Positions 5,778 through 11,039 of a stretch of DNA of 11,039 bases are shown piece after piece. The stretch covers positions 1 through 11,039 of the forward strand of contig JAKAXN010000123.1 in assembly GCA_021816565.1 (NCBI GenBank), written 5' to 3'. The notes beneath the pieces are model-generated. The model saw only the letters and a program-made list of their open reading frames with translations. It did no database searches and was not told the DNA's origin. This DNA is from Actinomycetes bacterium. GTDB taxonomy: Bacteria; Actinomycetota; Acidimicrobiia; Acidimicrobiales; Palsa-688. Position 1 is the first letter of the stretch. Each line of letters starts with the position of its first letter. The position numbers and the translations under genes were made by a program.

Positions 5778-5800
5778 CCCGGCGCCCGCGGGGCGCCGGG
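5778..5800 (-). terminator. Strong GC hairpin after the small membrane-protein genes
   Basis: CCCGGCGCCC and GGGCGCCGGG form a perfect 10-bp stem around a 3-nt loop (5788-5790). It begins three bases after the stop codon of the 70-aa protein and ends 27 bases before the ttuB start. No T-run follows on the minus strand, so it may be a Rho-independent-like stop, an RNase barrier or an attenuator. It probably divides the minus-strand run into two expression units. Confidence 0.5.
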
Positions 5801-5803
5801 CAA

Positions 5804-6016
5804 TCAGGGCCGGGCCTCGTGGGTGATGCGGATCGACTGGCCCGGAGCCAGCTCCTCGGAGAAGACCACATCGGCCTCCCGGCGCAGGGCCCGGCCCCCC
5901 AGGTAGCCCAGGACGGCCAGGCCTCCCACCGCGGTCCAAGCGGAGCTGCCCCCCACCACCCCCCGACGCCATCCCTGGCGCATGAGGGCCCGGACCGCCC
6001 GCTCCACGGGGCTCAC
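5804..6016 (-). CDS. Small single-helix membrane protein, function unknown (70 aa)
   Basis: No function is recognised. The 70-aa product has a basic N-terminus (five Arg in residues 6-18), one hydrophobic helix at about residues 20-42, then a soluble tail ending Glu-Glu-Leu-Ala-Pro-Gly-Gln-Ser-Ile-Arg-Ile-Thr-His (about 54-66). By the positive-inside rule the N-terminus is probably cytoplasmic and the tail outside, though Arg residues just after the helix make this uncertain. It resembles, from memory, short uncharacterised actinobacterial proteins with a Ser-Glu-Glu-Leu-x-Pro-Gly-x-x-(hydrophobic)-x-Ile tail. The GTG at 6016 lacks a clear ribosome site; a GTG nine bases further in is an alternative. 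The upstream 84-aa protein carries a related Leu-Ala-Pro-Gly-Gln motif near its N-terminus. It is the last gene before a strong hairpin. Confidence 0.65.
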   Translation of the reverse strand: MSPVERAVRALMRQGWRRGVVGGSSAWTAVGGLAVLGYLGGRALRREADVVFSEELAPGQSIRITHEARP

Positions 6017-6047
6017 AGCAGGCCTGCCGAAGCGGCGATCGGAGCGG

Positions 6048-6302
6048 TCACAGCCGGCGGATCTCCACCCAGGTGGACTTCCGCCGGCCCCGGTGACGGC
6101 CCAGCACGAACGCCAGGGCCACCACCACCACCGCGCCGCCGACGGCGACCATGGCGGCGTAGGGTCGGGCGGCGGCGGAGGTCTCGTCGGCGTCGCCGCG
6201 GATCTCCTCGAGCTTCTTGCGGATGTCGGTGATCTCGACCCGCTGTCCGGGAGCCAGGCCTTTGGGCGTGGCCGGCTTGATCGAGGGGCGCTTGGGGCTC
6301 AT
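6048..6302 (-). CDS. Small single-helix membrane protein, function unknown (84 aa)
   Basis: No function is recognised. The product has a basic, Pro-rich N-terminus, the motif Leu-Ala-Pro-Gly-Gln-Arg-Val-Glu-Ile-Thr (about residues 16-25), a short amphipathic charged helix (Asp26-Asp39), one hydrophobic helix (about 47-67), and a cluster Gly-Arg-His-Arg-Gly-Arg-Arg-Lys before a conserved-looking Trp-Val-Glu-Ile-Arg-Arg-Leu end. The basic cluster suggests the C-terminus is cytoplasmic. The shape recalls uncharacterised actinobacterial proteins that end Gly-Arg-Arg-Arg-Gly-(Lys/Arg)n then Val-Glu-Ile-Arg-Arg; this is from memory. The ATG at 6302 overlaps the stop of the holin-like gene (ATGA), so the two are almost certainly co-translated. 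Confidence 0.75.
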   Translation of the reverse strand: MSPKRPSIKPATPKGLAPGQRVEITDIRKKLEEIRGDADETSAAARPYAAMVAVGGAVVVVALAFVLGRHRGRRKSTWVEIRRL

Positions 6303-6616
6303 CGCTTGACGTCCCGGCCGATGCGGGTGGCGGCCCAGGCGGAGCCGATCCCGGCCACCACGATCCCACCCAGGTAGGGAACCCAGGTCAGGCTTCCGGT
6401 CAGGTGGGGGGCGGTCTCGACCTGCACCAGGCGTACCGCCGCCAGGGTGGCCATGGCGCCGCCGGCGGCCAGCAGGACGGCCCCGGCCAGGCCGAAACCG
6501 ACGTAGCGGCCCAGGTTCTTGAGCGGGACGACGGTCTCCTGCTTGGCGTAGGCGATCACCAGGCCCAGCAGCTCGTTGAAGTGGGTGCCGAGGCCCCTGT
6601 CGTCCTGTTTGCTCAC
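6299..6616 (-). CDS. Holin-X-like (phage holin superfamily III type) small membrane protein
   Basis: A 105-aa protein resembling the actinobacterial 'putative holin-X' family (Phage_holin_3_6), which is chromosomal and not evidence of a prophage. An amphipathic N-terminal segment (about residues 12-35, with Tyr-Ala-Lys-Gln-Glu-Thr) precedes two hydrophobic helices (about 37-62 and 75-95) separated by a Gly-Ser-Leu-Thr-Trp-Val-Pro-Tyr turn, and a basic C-terminus. The GTG at 6616 is chosen because AAGGA overlaps the upstream stop (TAAGGA) at a 10-nt spacing; an in-frame start at 6655 would add 13 residues lying inside the upstream gene. It is followed by a 4-bp overlap with the 84-aa gene. Function in these cells is unknown; a role in membrane or envelope stress is only a guess from context. 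Confidence 0.8.
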   Translation of the reverse strand: MSKQDDRGLGTHFNELLGLVIAYAKQETVVPLKNLGRYVGFGLAGAVLLAAGGAMATLAAVRLVQVETAPHLTGSLTWVPYLGGIVVAGIGSAWAATRIGRDVKR

Positions 6617-6629
6617 AGCCAGACGATCC

Positions 6630-7256
6630 TTACCGCCCGCGCAGCCTGAACGCAAGCAATCGGGAGATCTCGGCCACCTCCCGCCCCAGCATCTCCAGCC
6701 GCTCGGCCCGGGTGGGGGCCTCCAGTAGTCGCTGGCGGTCCAGGGCGCCCAGCGGGGCCCGCACGCACAGCTCCCACGCCGCCCTCACCGGTTCGGGATC
6801 GAGGGTGAATGCCGGGTTGGCCCCCCGGTCGCCCAGCTCGCCGGCCAGGCCCAGGGCCCGGCGGACCTCCGACTCGGCCGCCGCCAGGCGCCCGGCGTCG
6901 TCGGGGTCCCATTCCTCGTCGGCCGTCTCGGCCACCATCGCCTGCGGGTAGGGATCGTCGTCGAGCCAGCGGTCCACCCGGAAGCGGTGGCTCCCGGCGA
7001 AGATGGCGACCCACCGGCCGTCGGGCAGCCGGTCCCACTCGATCAGGTGGGCCACCGTGCCGGTGGCCACCCGGACGTCCCCGCCGCCCACCTCGCTGCC
7101 CCGCTCTATCAGCACCACGCCCATCTCGGCCGGGGACCCGGGGCTGGTGAGCGTCTCCATGAGCAGCCGGTAGCGCTCCTCGAAGACATGCAGGGGCAGG
7201 ACCTGGGTCGGGAGCAGCGGATTGCCCAACGGGAACACCGGCAGGTATCGGCTCAC
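6630..7256 (-). CDS. Stand-alone LON N-terminal (LON-N/PUA-like) substrate-binding domain protein
   Basis: A 208-aa protein consisting of the LON-N domain without the ATPase or Ser-Lys protease modules of Lon. The N-terminal signature is clear: Leu-Pro-Val-Phe-Pro-Leu at 5-10, then Pro-Leu-His-Val-Phe-Glu-Glu-Arg-Tyr-Arg (21-30), Gly-Val-Val-Leu-Ile-Glu-Arg (46-52) and Gly-Thr-Val-Ala-His-Leu-Ile (66-72), with a mainly helical C-terminal half (about 120-208). Such orphan LON-N proteins are common in bacteria and are thought to bind substrates or adaptors; no enzyme activity is expected. The GTG at 7256 is the first gene of the minus-strand run and has no Shine-Dalgarno. A TAAGCC hexamer seven bases upstream is a near match to a leaderless -10. 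It is followed after 13 nt by the holin-like gene. Confidence 0.9.
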   Translation of the reverse strand: MSRYLPVFPLGNPLLPTQVLPLHVFEERYRLLMETLTSPGSPAEMGVVLIERGSEVGGGDVRVATGTVAHLIEWDRLPDGRWVAIFAGSHRFRVDRWLDDDPYPQAMVAETADEEWDPDDAGRLAAAESEVRRALGLAGELGDRGANPAFTLDPEPVRAAWELCVRAPLGALDRQRLLEAPTRAERLEMLGREVAEISRLLAFRLRGR

Positions 7257-7331
7257 CCGGTCGGCTTAGCACGACAGGGGGCGGGACCGGAAGAACTGGC
7301 GGTCGAGGCGCTTCGCCGGGGGTGCAGCGGG

Positions 7332-7337
7332 TACCTT
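7332..7337 (+). promoter_or_regulatory. Leaderless -10 element of the desaturase gene
   Basis: TACCTT fits TAnnnT and ends seven bases before the ATG at 7345. There is no Shine-Dalgarno in between, as expected if transcription starts at or next to the ATG. No good -35 is visible. Confidence 0.45.
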
Positions 7338-7344
7338 TGACTTG

Positions 7345-8106
7345 ATGACCGGCATAATCGTTGCCGTCGTGGTGGGTCTGGCTACCTGCCAGGTGGCGAT
7401 CCTCCTCACGACCGTTTTCCTGCACCGGACCCTCTCGCACAAGGCGATAACCATGTCGCCCGGGCTGCGCTTCGCATGTCGGGTGGTGACGTGGATCAGC
7501 ACCGGCATCCGGCCCCGCCAGTGGGTCGGGGTGCACCGCAAGCACCACGCCTTCACCGACCTGGAGGGCGACCCCCACTCCCCCAGGATCGACGGCTTCT
7601 GGAAGGTGCAGCTCGGCAACGTGGTGCTCTACCGCCGGGCCGCCCGGGACGGCGTGACGGTCGAGAAGTACGCCAAGGACCTCCCCCCCGACCGATGGGA
7701 CAAGGTCCTGTTCGACCACGCCCTGCTCGGCCTGGGGGTCGGGATAGTGGCCCTGTTCTTCATCTTCGGCGAGAACTGGGAGATGACCGCCATCGCCGCC
7801 GGTACCCACGCGGTGACGTACCTGGTGCTCAACTCGGCGGTCAACGCCGTCGGCCACACCTACGGCCGGCGGGTGTTCAAGGGGCTGGCCACCAACAGCC
7901 AGTGGCTGGCCTGGCTGACCGCCGGCGAGGGGCTGCACAGCAACCACCACGCCGCGCCGACCTCGGCCCGCCTGTCGTTCGCCAAGCGGGAGATCGACCC
8001 GGGCTGGTGGTTCGTGGCGCTGGCCGGGCGGCTGCGCTGGCTCAAGGTCCGCCATCTCCAGCCCCGCCTGGCCGCCGGTGCCCGGCGCGAGCCGCAGCCG
8101 GTCTGA
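7345..8106 (+). CDS. Membrane fatty-acid (acyl-CoA/acyl-lipid) desaturase
   Basis: A 253-aa di-iron membrane desaturase of the delta-9/OLE1-DesC group, introducing a double bond into fatty acyl chains using O2 and two electrons. The histidine boxes are intact: His27-x4-His32, His64-x2-His67-His68, and His198-x2-His201-His202, with extra ligand candidates His78 and His171. Hydrophobic segments at about 3-25, 41-55, 124-142 and 145-165 fit the membrane-embedded fold. It is short for the family (often 280-400 aa) and has no cytochrome b5 domain, so an external ferredoxin or flavoprotein must supply electrons; whether the ferredoxin at 2285-2518 does so is unknown. ATG 7345 is preferred over TTG 7342. 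Transcription diverges from the LON-N gene across an 88-bp gap, with a leaderless-type -10 just upstream. Confidence 0.93.
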   Translation: MTGIIVAVVVGLATCQVAILLTTVFLHRTLSHKAITMSPGLRFACRVVTWISTGIRPRQWVGVHRKHHAFTDLEGDPHSPRIDGFWKVQLGNVVLYRRAARDGVTVEKYAKDLPPDRWDKVLFDHALLGLGVGIVALFFIFGENWEMTAIAAGTHAVTYLVLNSAVNAVGHTYGRRVFKGLATNSQWLAWLTAGEGLHSNHHAAPTSARLSFAKREIDPGWWFVALAGRLRWLKVRHLQPRLAAGARREPQPV

Positions 8107-8124
8107 GCGGCGCGCCGACTGGTC

Positions 8125-8130
8125 TAGCCT
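8125..8130 (+). promoter_or_regulatory. Leaderless -10 element of the 129-aa gene
   Basis: TAGCCT fits TAnnnT and ends nine bases before the ATG at 8140. The intervening bases (CCCGCCGCC) cannot act as a Shine-Dalgarno. No -35 consensus is visible; the site lies in the 33-bp gap after the desaturase stop. Confidence 0.4.
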
Positions 8131-8139
8131 CCCGCCGCC

Positions 8140-8529
8140 ATGGACATCCTCTCCGCTCTCTTCGCCGAGAACATCGACCTGCGGCCGGTCCCCGGCCCCT
8201 CCACCCGGATCGACCTGCTCGGCGTCATGTTCTCCCTCCCGGCTCCCAGCGAGCCTCCGGTGGCGGTGACCCCGCACCTGATCGTGCTGGTCCGATGCCG
8301 CCCCGACGAGGACGGCGAGGGCATCCTGGAGGTCGTGTTCCGGGACGAGGACGGAGAGCAGGTGGCGCGCAACGTGTCACCTTTCACCGTGGAACCCGGG
8401 AAGTTCACCTACCGCCTGGTGCGCGGCGAGCTGGAGTTCAAGACCTACGGGACCATCGAGGCCCACTGCCGGATCCTCCCCGACGGCCCCATAACCGCCG
8501 TTCCTCTCACCCTGCTTCCCCCCGTCTGA
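8140..8529 (+). CDS. Conserved-looking soluble protein of unknown function (129 aa)
   Basis: I do not recognise this family with confidence. The 129-aa product has no signal peptide or membrane helix and is rich in predicted beta strands (for example about residues 20-32, 44-52, 62-70, 84-94, 97-112), suggesting a compact beta-sandwich. The opening Phe-Ala-Glu-Asn-Ile-Asp-Leu-Arg (8-15) and a central Arg-Leu-Val-Arg-Gly-Glu-Leu-Glu-Phe (91-99) followed by Tyr-Gly-Thr-Ile-Glu-Ala-His (102-108) are the most distinctive parts. The layout is reminiscent of the small beta-sandwich DUF6941-like proteins, but this is a weak impression. Codon use is normal for the window. It sits in one direction between desaturase and transketolase but probably has its own leaderless promoter. 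Confidence 0.75.
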   Translation: MDILSALFAENIDLRPVPGPSTRIDLLGVMFSLPAPSEPPVAVTPHLIVLVRCRPDEDGEGILEVVFRDEDGEQVARNVSPFTVEPGKFTYRLVRGELEFKTYGTIEAHCRILPDGPITAVPLTLLPPV

Positions 8530-8536
8530 GGGGGCG

Positions 8537-8555
8537 GCCGGTGACCCCCACCGGC
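8537..8555 (+). terminator. Hairpin between the 129-aa gene and transketolase
   Basis: GCCGGTG and CACCGGC form a perfect 7-bp stem with loop ACCCC, starting eight bases after the upstream stop codon. No T-run follows. The hairpin covers the expected -35 region of the tkt promoter, so it could either end the upstream transcript or bind a regulator. Confidence 0.4.
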
Positions 8556-8560
8556 ATGGG

Positions 8561-8566
8561 TAGGGT
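8561..8566 (+). promoter_or_regulatory. Leaderless -10 element of transketolase
   Basis: TAGGGT fits TAnnnT and ends six bases before ATG 8573. No Shine-Dalgarno occupies the gap, consistent with a transcript starting at the initiation codon. Confidence 0.45.
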
Positions 8567-8572
8567 TGCGGC

Positions 8573-10582
8573 ATGACGGAGCGCGACCTCGAGCAGCTGG
8601 GCATCAGTGTCATCCGCGGCCTGGCCATGGATGCCCCCCAGAAGGCGAACGCCGGGCACCCCGGCACCGCCATGGCCCTGGCGCCGCTGGCCCACGTGCT
8701 GTGGACCAGGATCATGGACTACGACCCGTCGGACCCGCACTGGCCGGACCGGGACCGCTTCGTCCTCTCCTGCGGTCACGCCTGCATCCTGCTGTACTCG
8801 ATGCTGTACCTGACCGGCTACGGGCTCGAGCTGGAGGATCTCGAGCAGTTCCGTCAGCTGCACAGCCGCACGCCCGGTCACCCGGAGGTGCACCACCTGC
8901 CCGGTATCGAGGTCACCACCGGCCCGCTCGGCCAGGGCGTGGCCAACGCCGTGGGGCTGGGTCTGGCGGAGCGCATGCTGCGGGCCCGCTACAGCCCCGA
9001 CCTGGTCGACCATCACACCTTCGTCATCTGCAGTGACGGCGACCTGATGGAAGGCGTCAGCCACGAGGCTGCGTCTCTGGCCGGGCACCTGAAGCTGGGG
9101 CGGCTGGTCTACGTCTACGACGACAACCACATCACCATCGACGGGCCCACCGAGATCGCCCTCACCGACGATGCCGGCAAGCGCTTCGAGAGCTACGGCT
9201 GGCACGTCGAGCACCTCGGCGAGATCGGCGAGGACACCGACGCCCTCGAGGCCGGCATCCGGCGGGCCATGGCCGAGGAGGAGCGGCCCAGCCTGCTCAT
9301 ACTGCGCAGCCACATCGGCTACCCGTCACCCAATATGACCGACAGCCCCAAGGCCCACGGCTCGCCTCTCGGTGCCGATGAGGTGCGGGCCACCAAGGAG
9401 ATCCTCGGACTGCCGCCCGACCAGGACTTCTGGGTGCCGCAGGAGGTGCTGGACATGTACCGCCAGGCCGGCCAGCGGGGCCGGGCCCGGCGGGTCGAGT
9501 GGGAGTCCCGCCTCGACAGCTGGGGCGGCGACCGGGAGGAGTGGGACGCCCTCTGGGAGAACCGGGGCCGGCCGGGCTGGCAGGAGAAGCTGCCGGTGTG
9601 GAAGCCGGGCGAGTCCCTGGCCACCCGCAACTCGGTCAAGGCGGTCATGAACGCGGTCATCTCCGACATCCCCGGCCTGGTGGCCGGCGGCGCCGACCTG
9701 ACCGGCAACACCGGCACCAAGATCGACGACGAGCCCCTCCAGAGCTTCGAGCACCCCGCGGGGCGGGCCATCGCCTTCGGCGTGCGCGAGCATGCCATGG
9801 GCTCGGTGATGAACGGGTTGAGCCTCCACGGCGGGGTGCTGCCGGTCGGGGGCACGTTCTTCGTATTCAGCGACTACATGCGCCCGGCGGTGCGGCTGGC
9901 CGCCATGTCGGAGGCGAAGGTCATCTACTTCTGGACCCACGACTCGGTGGGCCTCGGCGAGGACGGCCCCACCCACCAGCCCATCGAGCAGCTGGCCGCG
10001 GTGCGCGCCATCCCCGGCCTGCGGGTGATCCGCCCGGCCGACGCCAACGAGTCCGCCCACGCCCTGCGGGTGGCCGTGGAGCGGGACGGGCCGACCGCCC
10101 TGATCCTCAGCCGCCAGAACCTGCCGGTGCTCGAGGGCACCGCCGAGATGGGATCGAACCTGGAGCGCGGTGCCTACGTGCTGTTCGAGGGCGACGAGGA
10201 GCCGGACGTGATCCTCATCGGTACCGGCTCGGAGGTCGGGCTGTGCCTGGACGCGGCCAGGCTGCTCGACGCCACCGGCCTGTCCGCCCGGGTGGTGTCC
10301 ATGCCCAGCTGGGAGCTGTTCGAGGAGCAGGACGACGACTACCAGGAGGCGGTCCTCGGGGGGGTGGCTCCGGTCCTGGCGGTGGAGGCGGCCAGCTCGT
10401 TCGGCTGGGCCCGCTGGGCCGACGACTCGGTGTCGATCGACCGCTTCGGCGCCTCCGGGCCGGGACCGGAGGTGCTGGAGTCGTTCGGCTTCACCGCCGA
10501 GCACGTGGCCGCCCGGGCCGCCACCCTGGTCGACGCCCTGGAGGGGTTCGACGAGATCTACGAAGACGAGGAGGACGAGTAG
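8573..10582 (+). CDS. tkt: Transketolase
   Basis: A 669-aa thiamine-diphosphate enzyme that moves two-carbon ketol units between sugar phosphates in the non-oxidative pentose phosphate pathway (and the Calvin cycle where present). The N-terminal ThDP domain has His29 in Asn-Ala-Gly-His-Pro-Gly, Gly-Pro-Leu-Gly-Gln-Gly (117-122) and the metal/ThDP motif Ser-Asp-Gly-Asp (154-157) leading to Asp-Asp-Asn (183-185). Ser in place of the first Gly of GDG also occurs, as I recall, in mycobacterial Tkt. The middle Pyr domain shows Gly-Val-Arg-Glu-His-Ala-Met-Gly and [14 protein letters not shown], followed by the C-terminal domain. Length is normal. A short acidic tail ([10 protein letters not shown]) closes the protein, and its codons contain the AGGAGG that serves the next gene. 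tal starts on the last base of the tkt stop codon. Confidence 0.98.
   Translation: MTERDLEQLGISVIRGLAMDAPQKANAGHPGTAMALAPLAHVLWTRIMDYDPSDPHWPDRDRFVLSCGHACILLYSMLYLTGYGLELEDLEQFRQLHSRTPGHPEVHHLPGIEVTTGPLGQGVANAVGLGLAERMLRARYSPDLVDHHTFVICSDGDLMEGVSHEAASLAGHLKLGRLVYVYDDNHITIDGPTEIALTDDAGKRFESYGWHVEHLGEIGEDTDALEAGIRRAMAEEERPSLLILRSHIGYPSPNMTDSPKAHGSPLGADEVRATKEILGLPPDQDFWVPQEVLDMYRQAGQRGRARRVEWESRLDSWGGDREEWDALWENRGRPGWQEKLPVWKPGESLATRNSVKAVMNAVISDIPGLVAGGADLTGNTGTKIDDEPLQSFEHPAGRAIAFGVREHAMGSVMNGLSLHGGVLPVGGTFFVFSDYMRPAVRLAAMSEAKVIYFWTHDSVGLGEDGPTHQPIEQLAAVRAIPGLRVIRPADANESAHALRVAVERDGPTALILSRQNLPVLEGTAEMGSNLERGAYVLFEGDEEPDVILIGTGSEVGLCLDAARLLDATGLSARVVSMPSWELFEEQDDDYQEAVLGGVAPVLAVEAASSFGWARWADDSVSIDRFGASGPGPEVLESFGFTAEHVAARAATLVDALEGFDEIYEDEEDE
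10569..10574 (+). promoter_or_regulatory. Shine-Dalgarno of tal inside the end of tkt
   Basis: A perfect AGGAGG within the last codons of tkt lies seven bases before the GTG at 10582. It fixes the tal start and implies translational coupling. Confidence 0.85.
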
Positions 10583-11039
10583 TGACCAACCTGCAGAATC
10601 TCTGCGCCGAGCAGGGTCAGAGCCCCTGGATCGACAACCTCAACCGGCCCAGCCTGCGCGGCGGCGGGTTGCAGAAGCTGGTGGACCACGGCATCCGCGG
10701 GGTGACGTCCAACCCGACGATCTTCCAGAAGGCCATGGCCGGTTCCGACGCCTACGACGAGCAGTTCCGCGCCGTCCTGGAGCGCGACTCGGTGGAGGCC
10801 GCCTTCTGGGACATGGCCGTCGACGACGTCAGGGACGCCTGCGCGGTGCTGCGCCCGGTGCACGACGCCAGCGGCGGGCTGGACGGCTTCGTCTCCCTCG
10901 AGGTGGCCCCGTCACTGGCCAGCCGCACCGACGAGACCATCGAGGCGGCCCGCCACCTGCACGAGAGGATCTCCCTCCCCAACCTGATGGTGAAGATCCC
11001 GGCCACCGCCGAGGGGGTCCCGGCCGTCCGGCAGATGAT
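10582..11039 (+). CDS. tal: Transaldolase (N-terminal part, cut by window edge)
   Basis: The first 152 codons of a transaldolase, roughly 40% of the usual 370-aa actinobacterial enzyme, are present and open to the right edge. It transfers the dihydroxyacetone unit of sedoheptulose 7-phosphate to glyceraldehyde 3-phosphate, working with the preceding transketolase. Visible motifs are Trp-Ile-Asp-Asn-Leu (16-20), Gly-Val-Thr-Ser-Asn-Pro-Thr-Ile-Phe (40-48), Ser-Leu-Glu-Val (105-108) and Leu-Met-Val-Lys-Ile-Pro-Ala-Thr (135-142), where Lys138 is the expected Schiff-base lysine. The start GTG shares its G with the TAG stop of tkt (TAGTG) and has an ideal AGGAGG seven bases upstream. Other pentose phosphate genes such as zwf or opcA often follow in actinobacteria but lie outside the window. 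Confidence 0.97.
   Translation, partial: MTNLQNLCAEQGQSPWIDNLNRPSLRGGGLQKLVDHGIRGVTSNPTIFQKAMAGSDAYDEQFRAVLERDSVEAAFWDMAVDDVRDACAVLRPVHDASGGLDGFVSLEVAPSLASRTDETIEAARHLHERISLPNLMVKIPATAEGVPAVRQM

Noticed and set aside
6299..6616. Holin-like gene as evidence of a prophage or lysis cassette
   Set aside because: Holin-X family members are ordinary chromosomal genes in actinobacteria; no endolysin, structural or integrase gene is nearby and codon use matches the neighbours.
6613..8277. A 554-codon minus-strand opening spanning the LON-N gene and desaturase
   Set aside because: It is antisense to the desaturase (all His boxes intact on the plus strand) and out of frame with the LON-N gene; no recognisable domain.
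9032..9043. Apparent defect in the transketolase GDG cofactor motif (Ser-Asp-Gly-Asp)
   Set aside because: The same substitution is, as I recall, normal in actinobacterial transketolases; the Asp and the downstream Asp-Asp-Asn are intact.
9326..10504. A 392-codon minus-strand opening inside transketolase
   Set aside because: Antisense to a full-length transketolase with all motifs; composition is typical of an artefact.
1..11039. CRISPR arrays, tRNA/rRNA genes, insertion sequences or attachment sites
   Set aside because: No regularly spaced repeats, cloverleaf sequences, transposase motifs or long terminal inverted repeats were seen on either strand.

Overview
The window is compact, very GC-rich DNA with GTG and TTG starts beside ATG, short spacers and stop/start overlaps. 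A Pup-proteasome ATPase (arc/mpa) next to dop places it in the Actinomycetota. The combination with a TtuA/TtuB tRNA-thiolation pair hints at a deep lineage such as Acidimicrobiia or Thermoleophilia rather than Streptomyces or Mycobacterium; that placement is inference.

Layout. Minus strand, 1-2020: the first 29 codons of dop (depupylase) and the complete proteasomal ATPase arc/mpa, transcribed towards the left edge, where pup, prcB, prcA and pafA would be expected. Plus strand, 2285-2518: a small ferredoxin with a good sigma70-type promoter and a structured leader. Minus strand, 7256 down to 2610: an eight-gene run of a stand-alone LON-N domain protein, a holin-X-like membrane protein, two tiny one-helix membrane proteins, then (after a strong hairpin) a ubiquitin-like sulfur carrier (TtuB-like), the tRNA U54 2-thiolation enzyme TtuA, the tRNA m1A58 methyltransferase TrmI, and a MarP-like membrane serine protease. 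Plus strand, 7345 to the right edge: a fatty-acid desaturase, an unrecognised 129-aa protein, transketolase and the first 152 codons of transaldolase.

How the genes work together. ttuB-ttuA-trmI looks like a T-loop module: TtuB/TtuA thiolate position 54 and TrmI methylates A58, the two bases that pair with each other in the tRNA T-loop. The carrier ends in Gly-Gly-Ala-Leu rather than Gly-Gly, so two residues would have to be trimmed before it could carry sulfur. Arc and Dop are the unfolding/translocating and depupylating arms of the Pup system. Arc keeps the C-terminal Gln-Tyr-Leu that opens the 20S core, but lacks the lysine near the C-terminus that is pupylated in mycobacterial Mpa. Transketolase and transaldolase form the non-oxidative pentose phosphate pair and are translationally coupled.

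Regulation visible in the sequence: desaturase, the 129-aa gene and transketolase each have a TAnnnT -10 hexamer 6-9 nt before the ATG and no Shine-Dalgarno, the signature of leaderless transcripts. GC-rich perfect hairpins without U-tracts lie after the small membrane genes, between the convergent ferredoxin and marP genes, between arc and dop, and before transketolase. No tRNA, rRNA, CRISPR, insertion sequence or phage module was seen.
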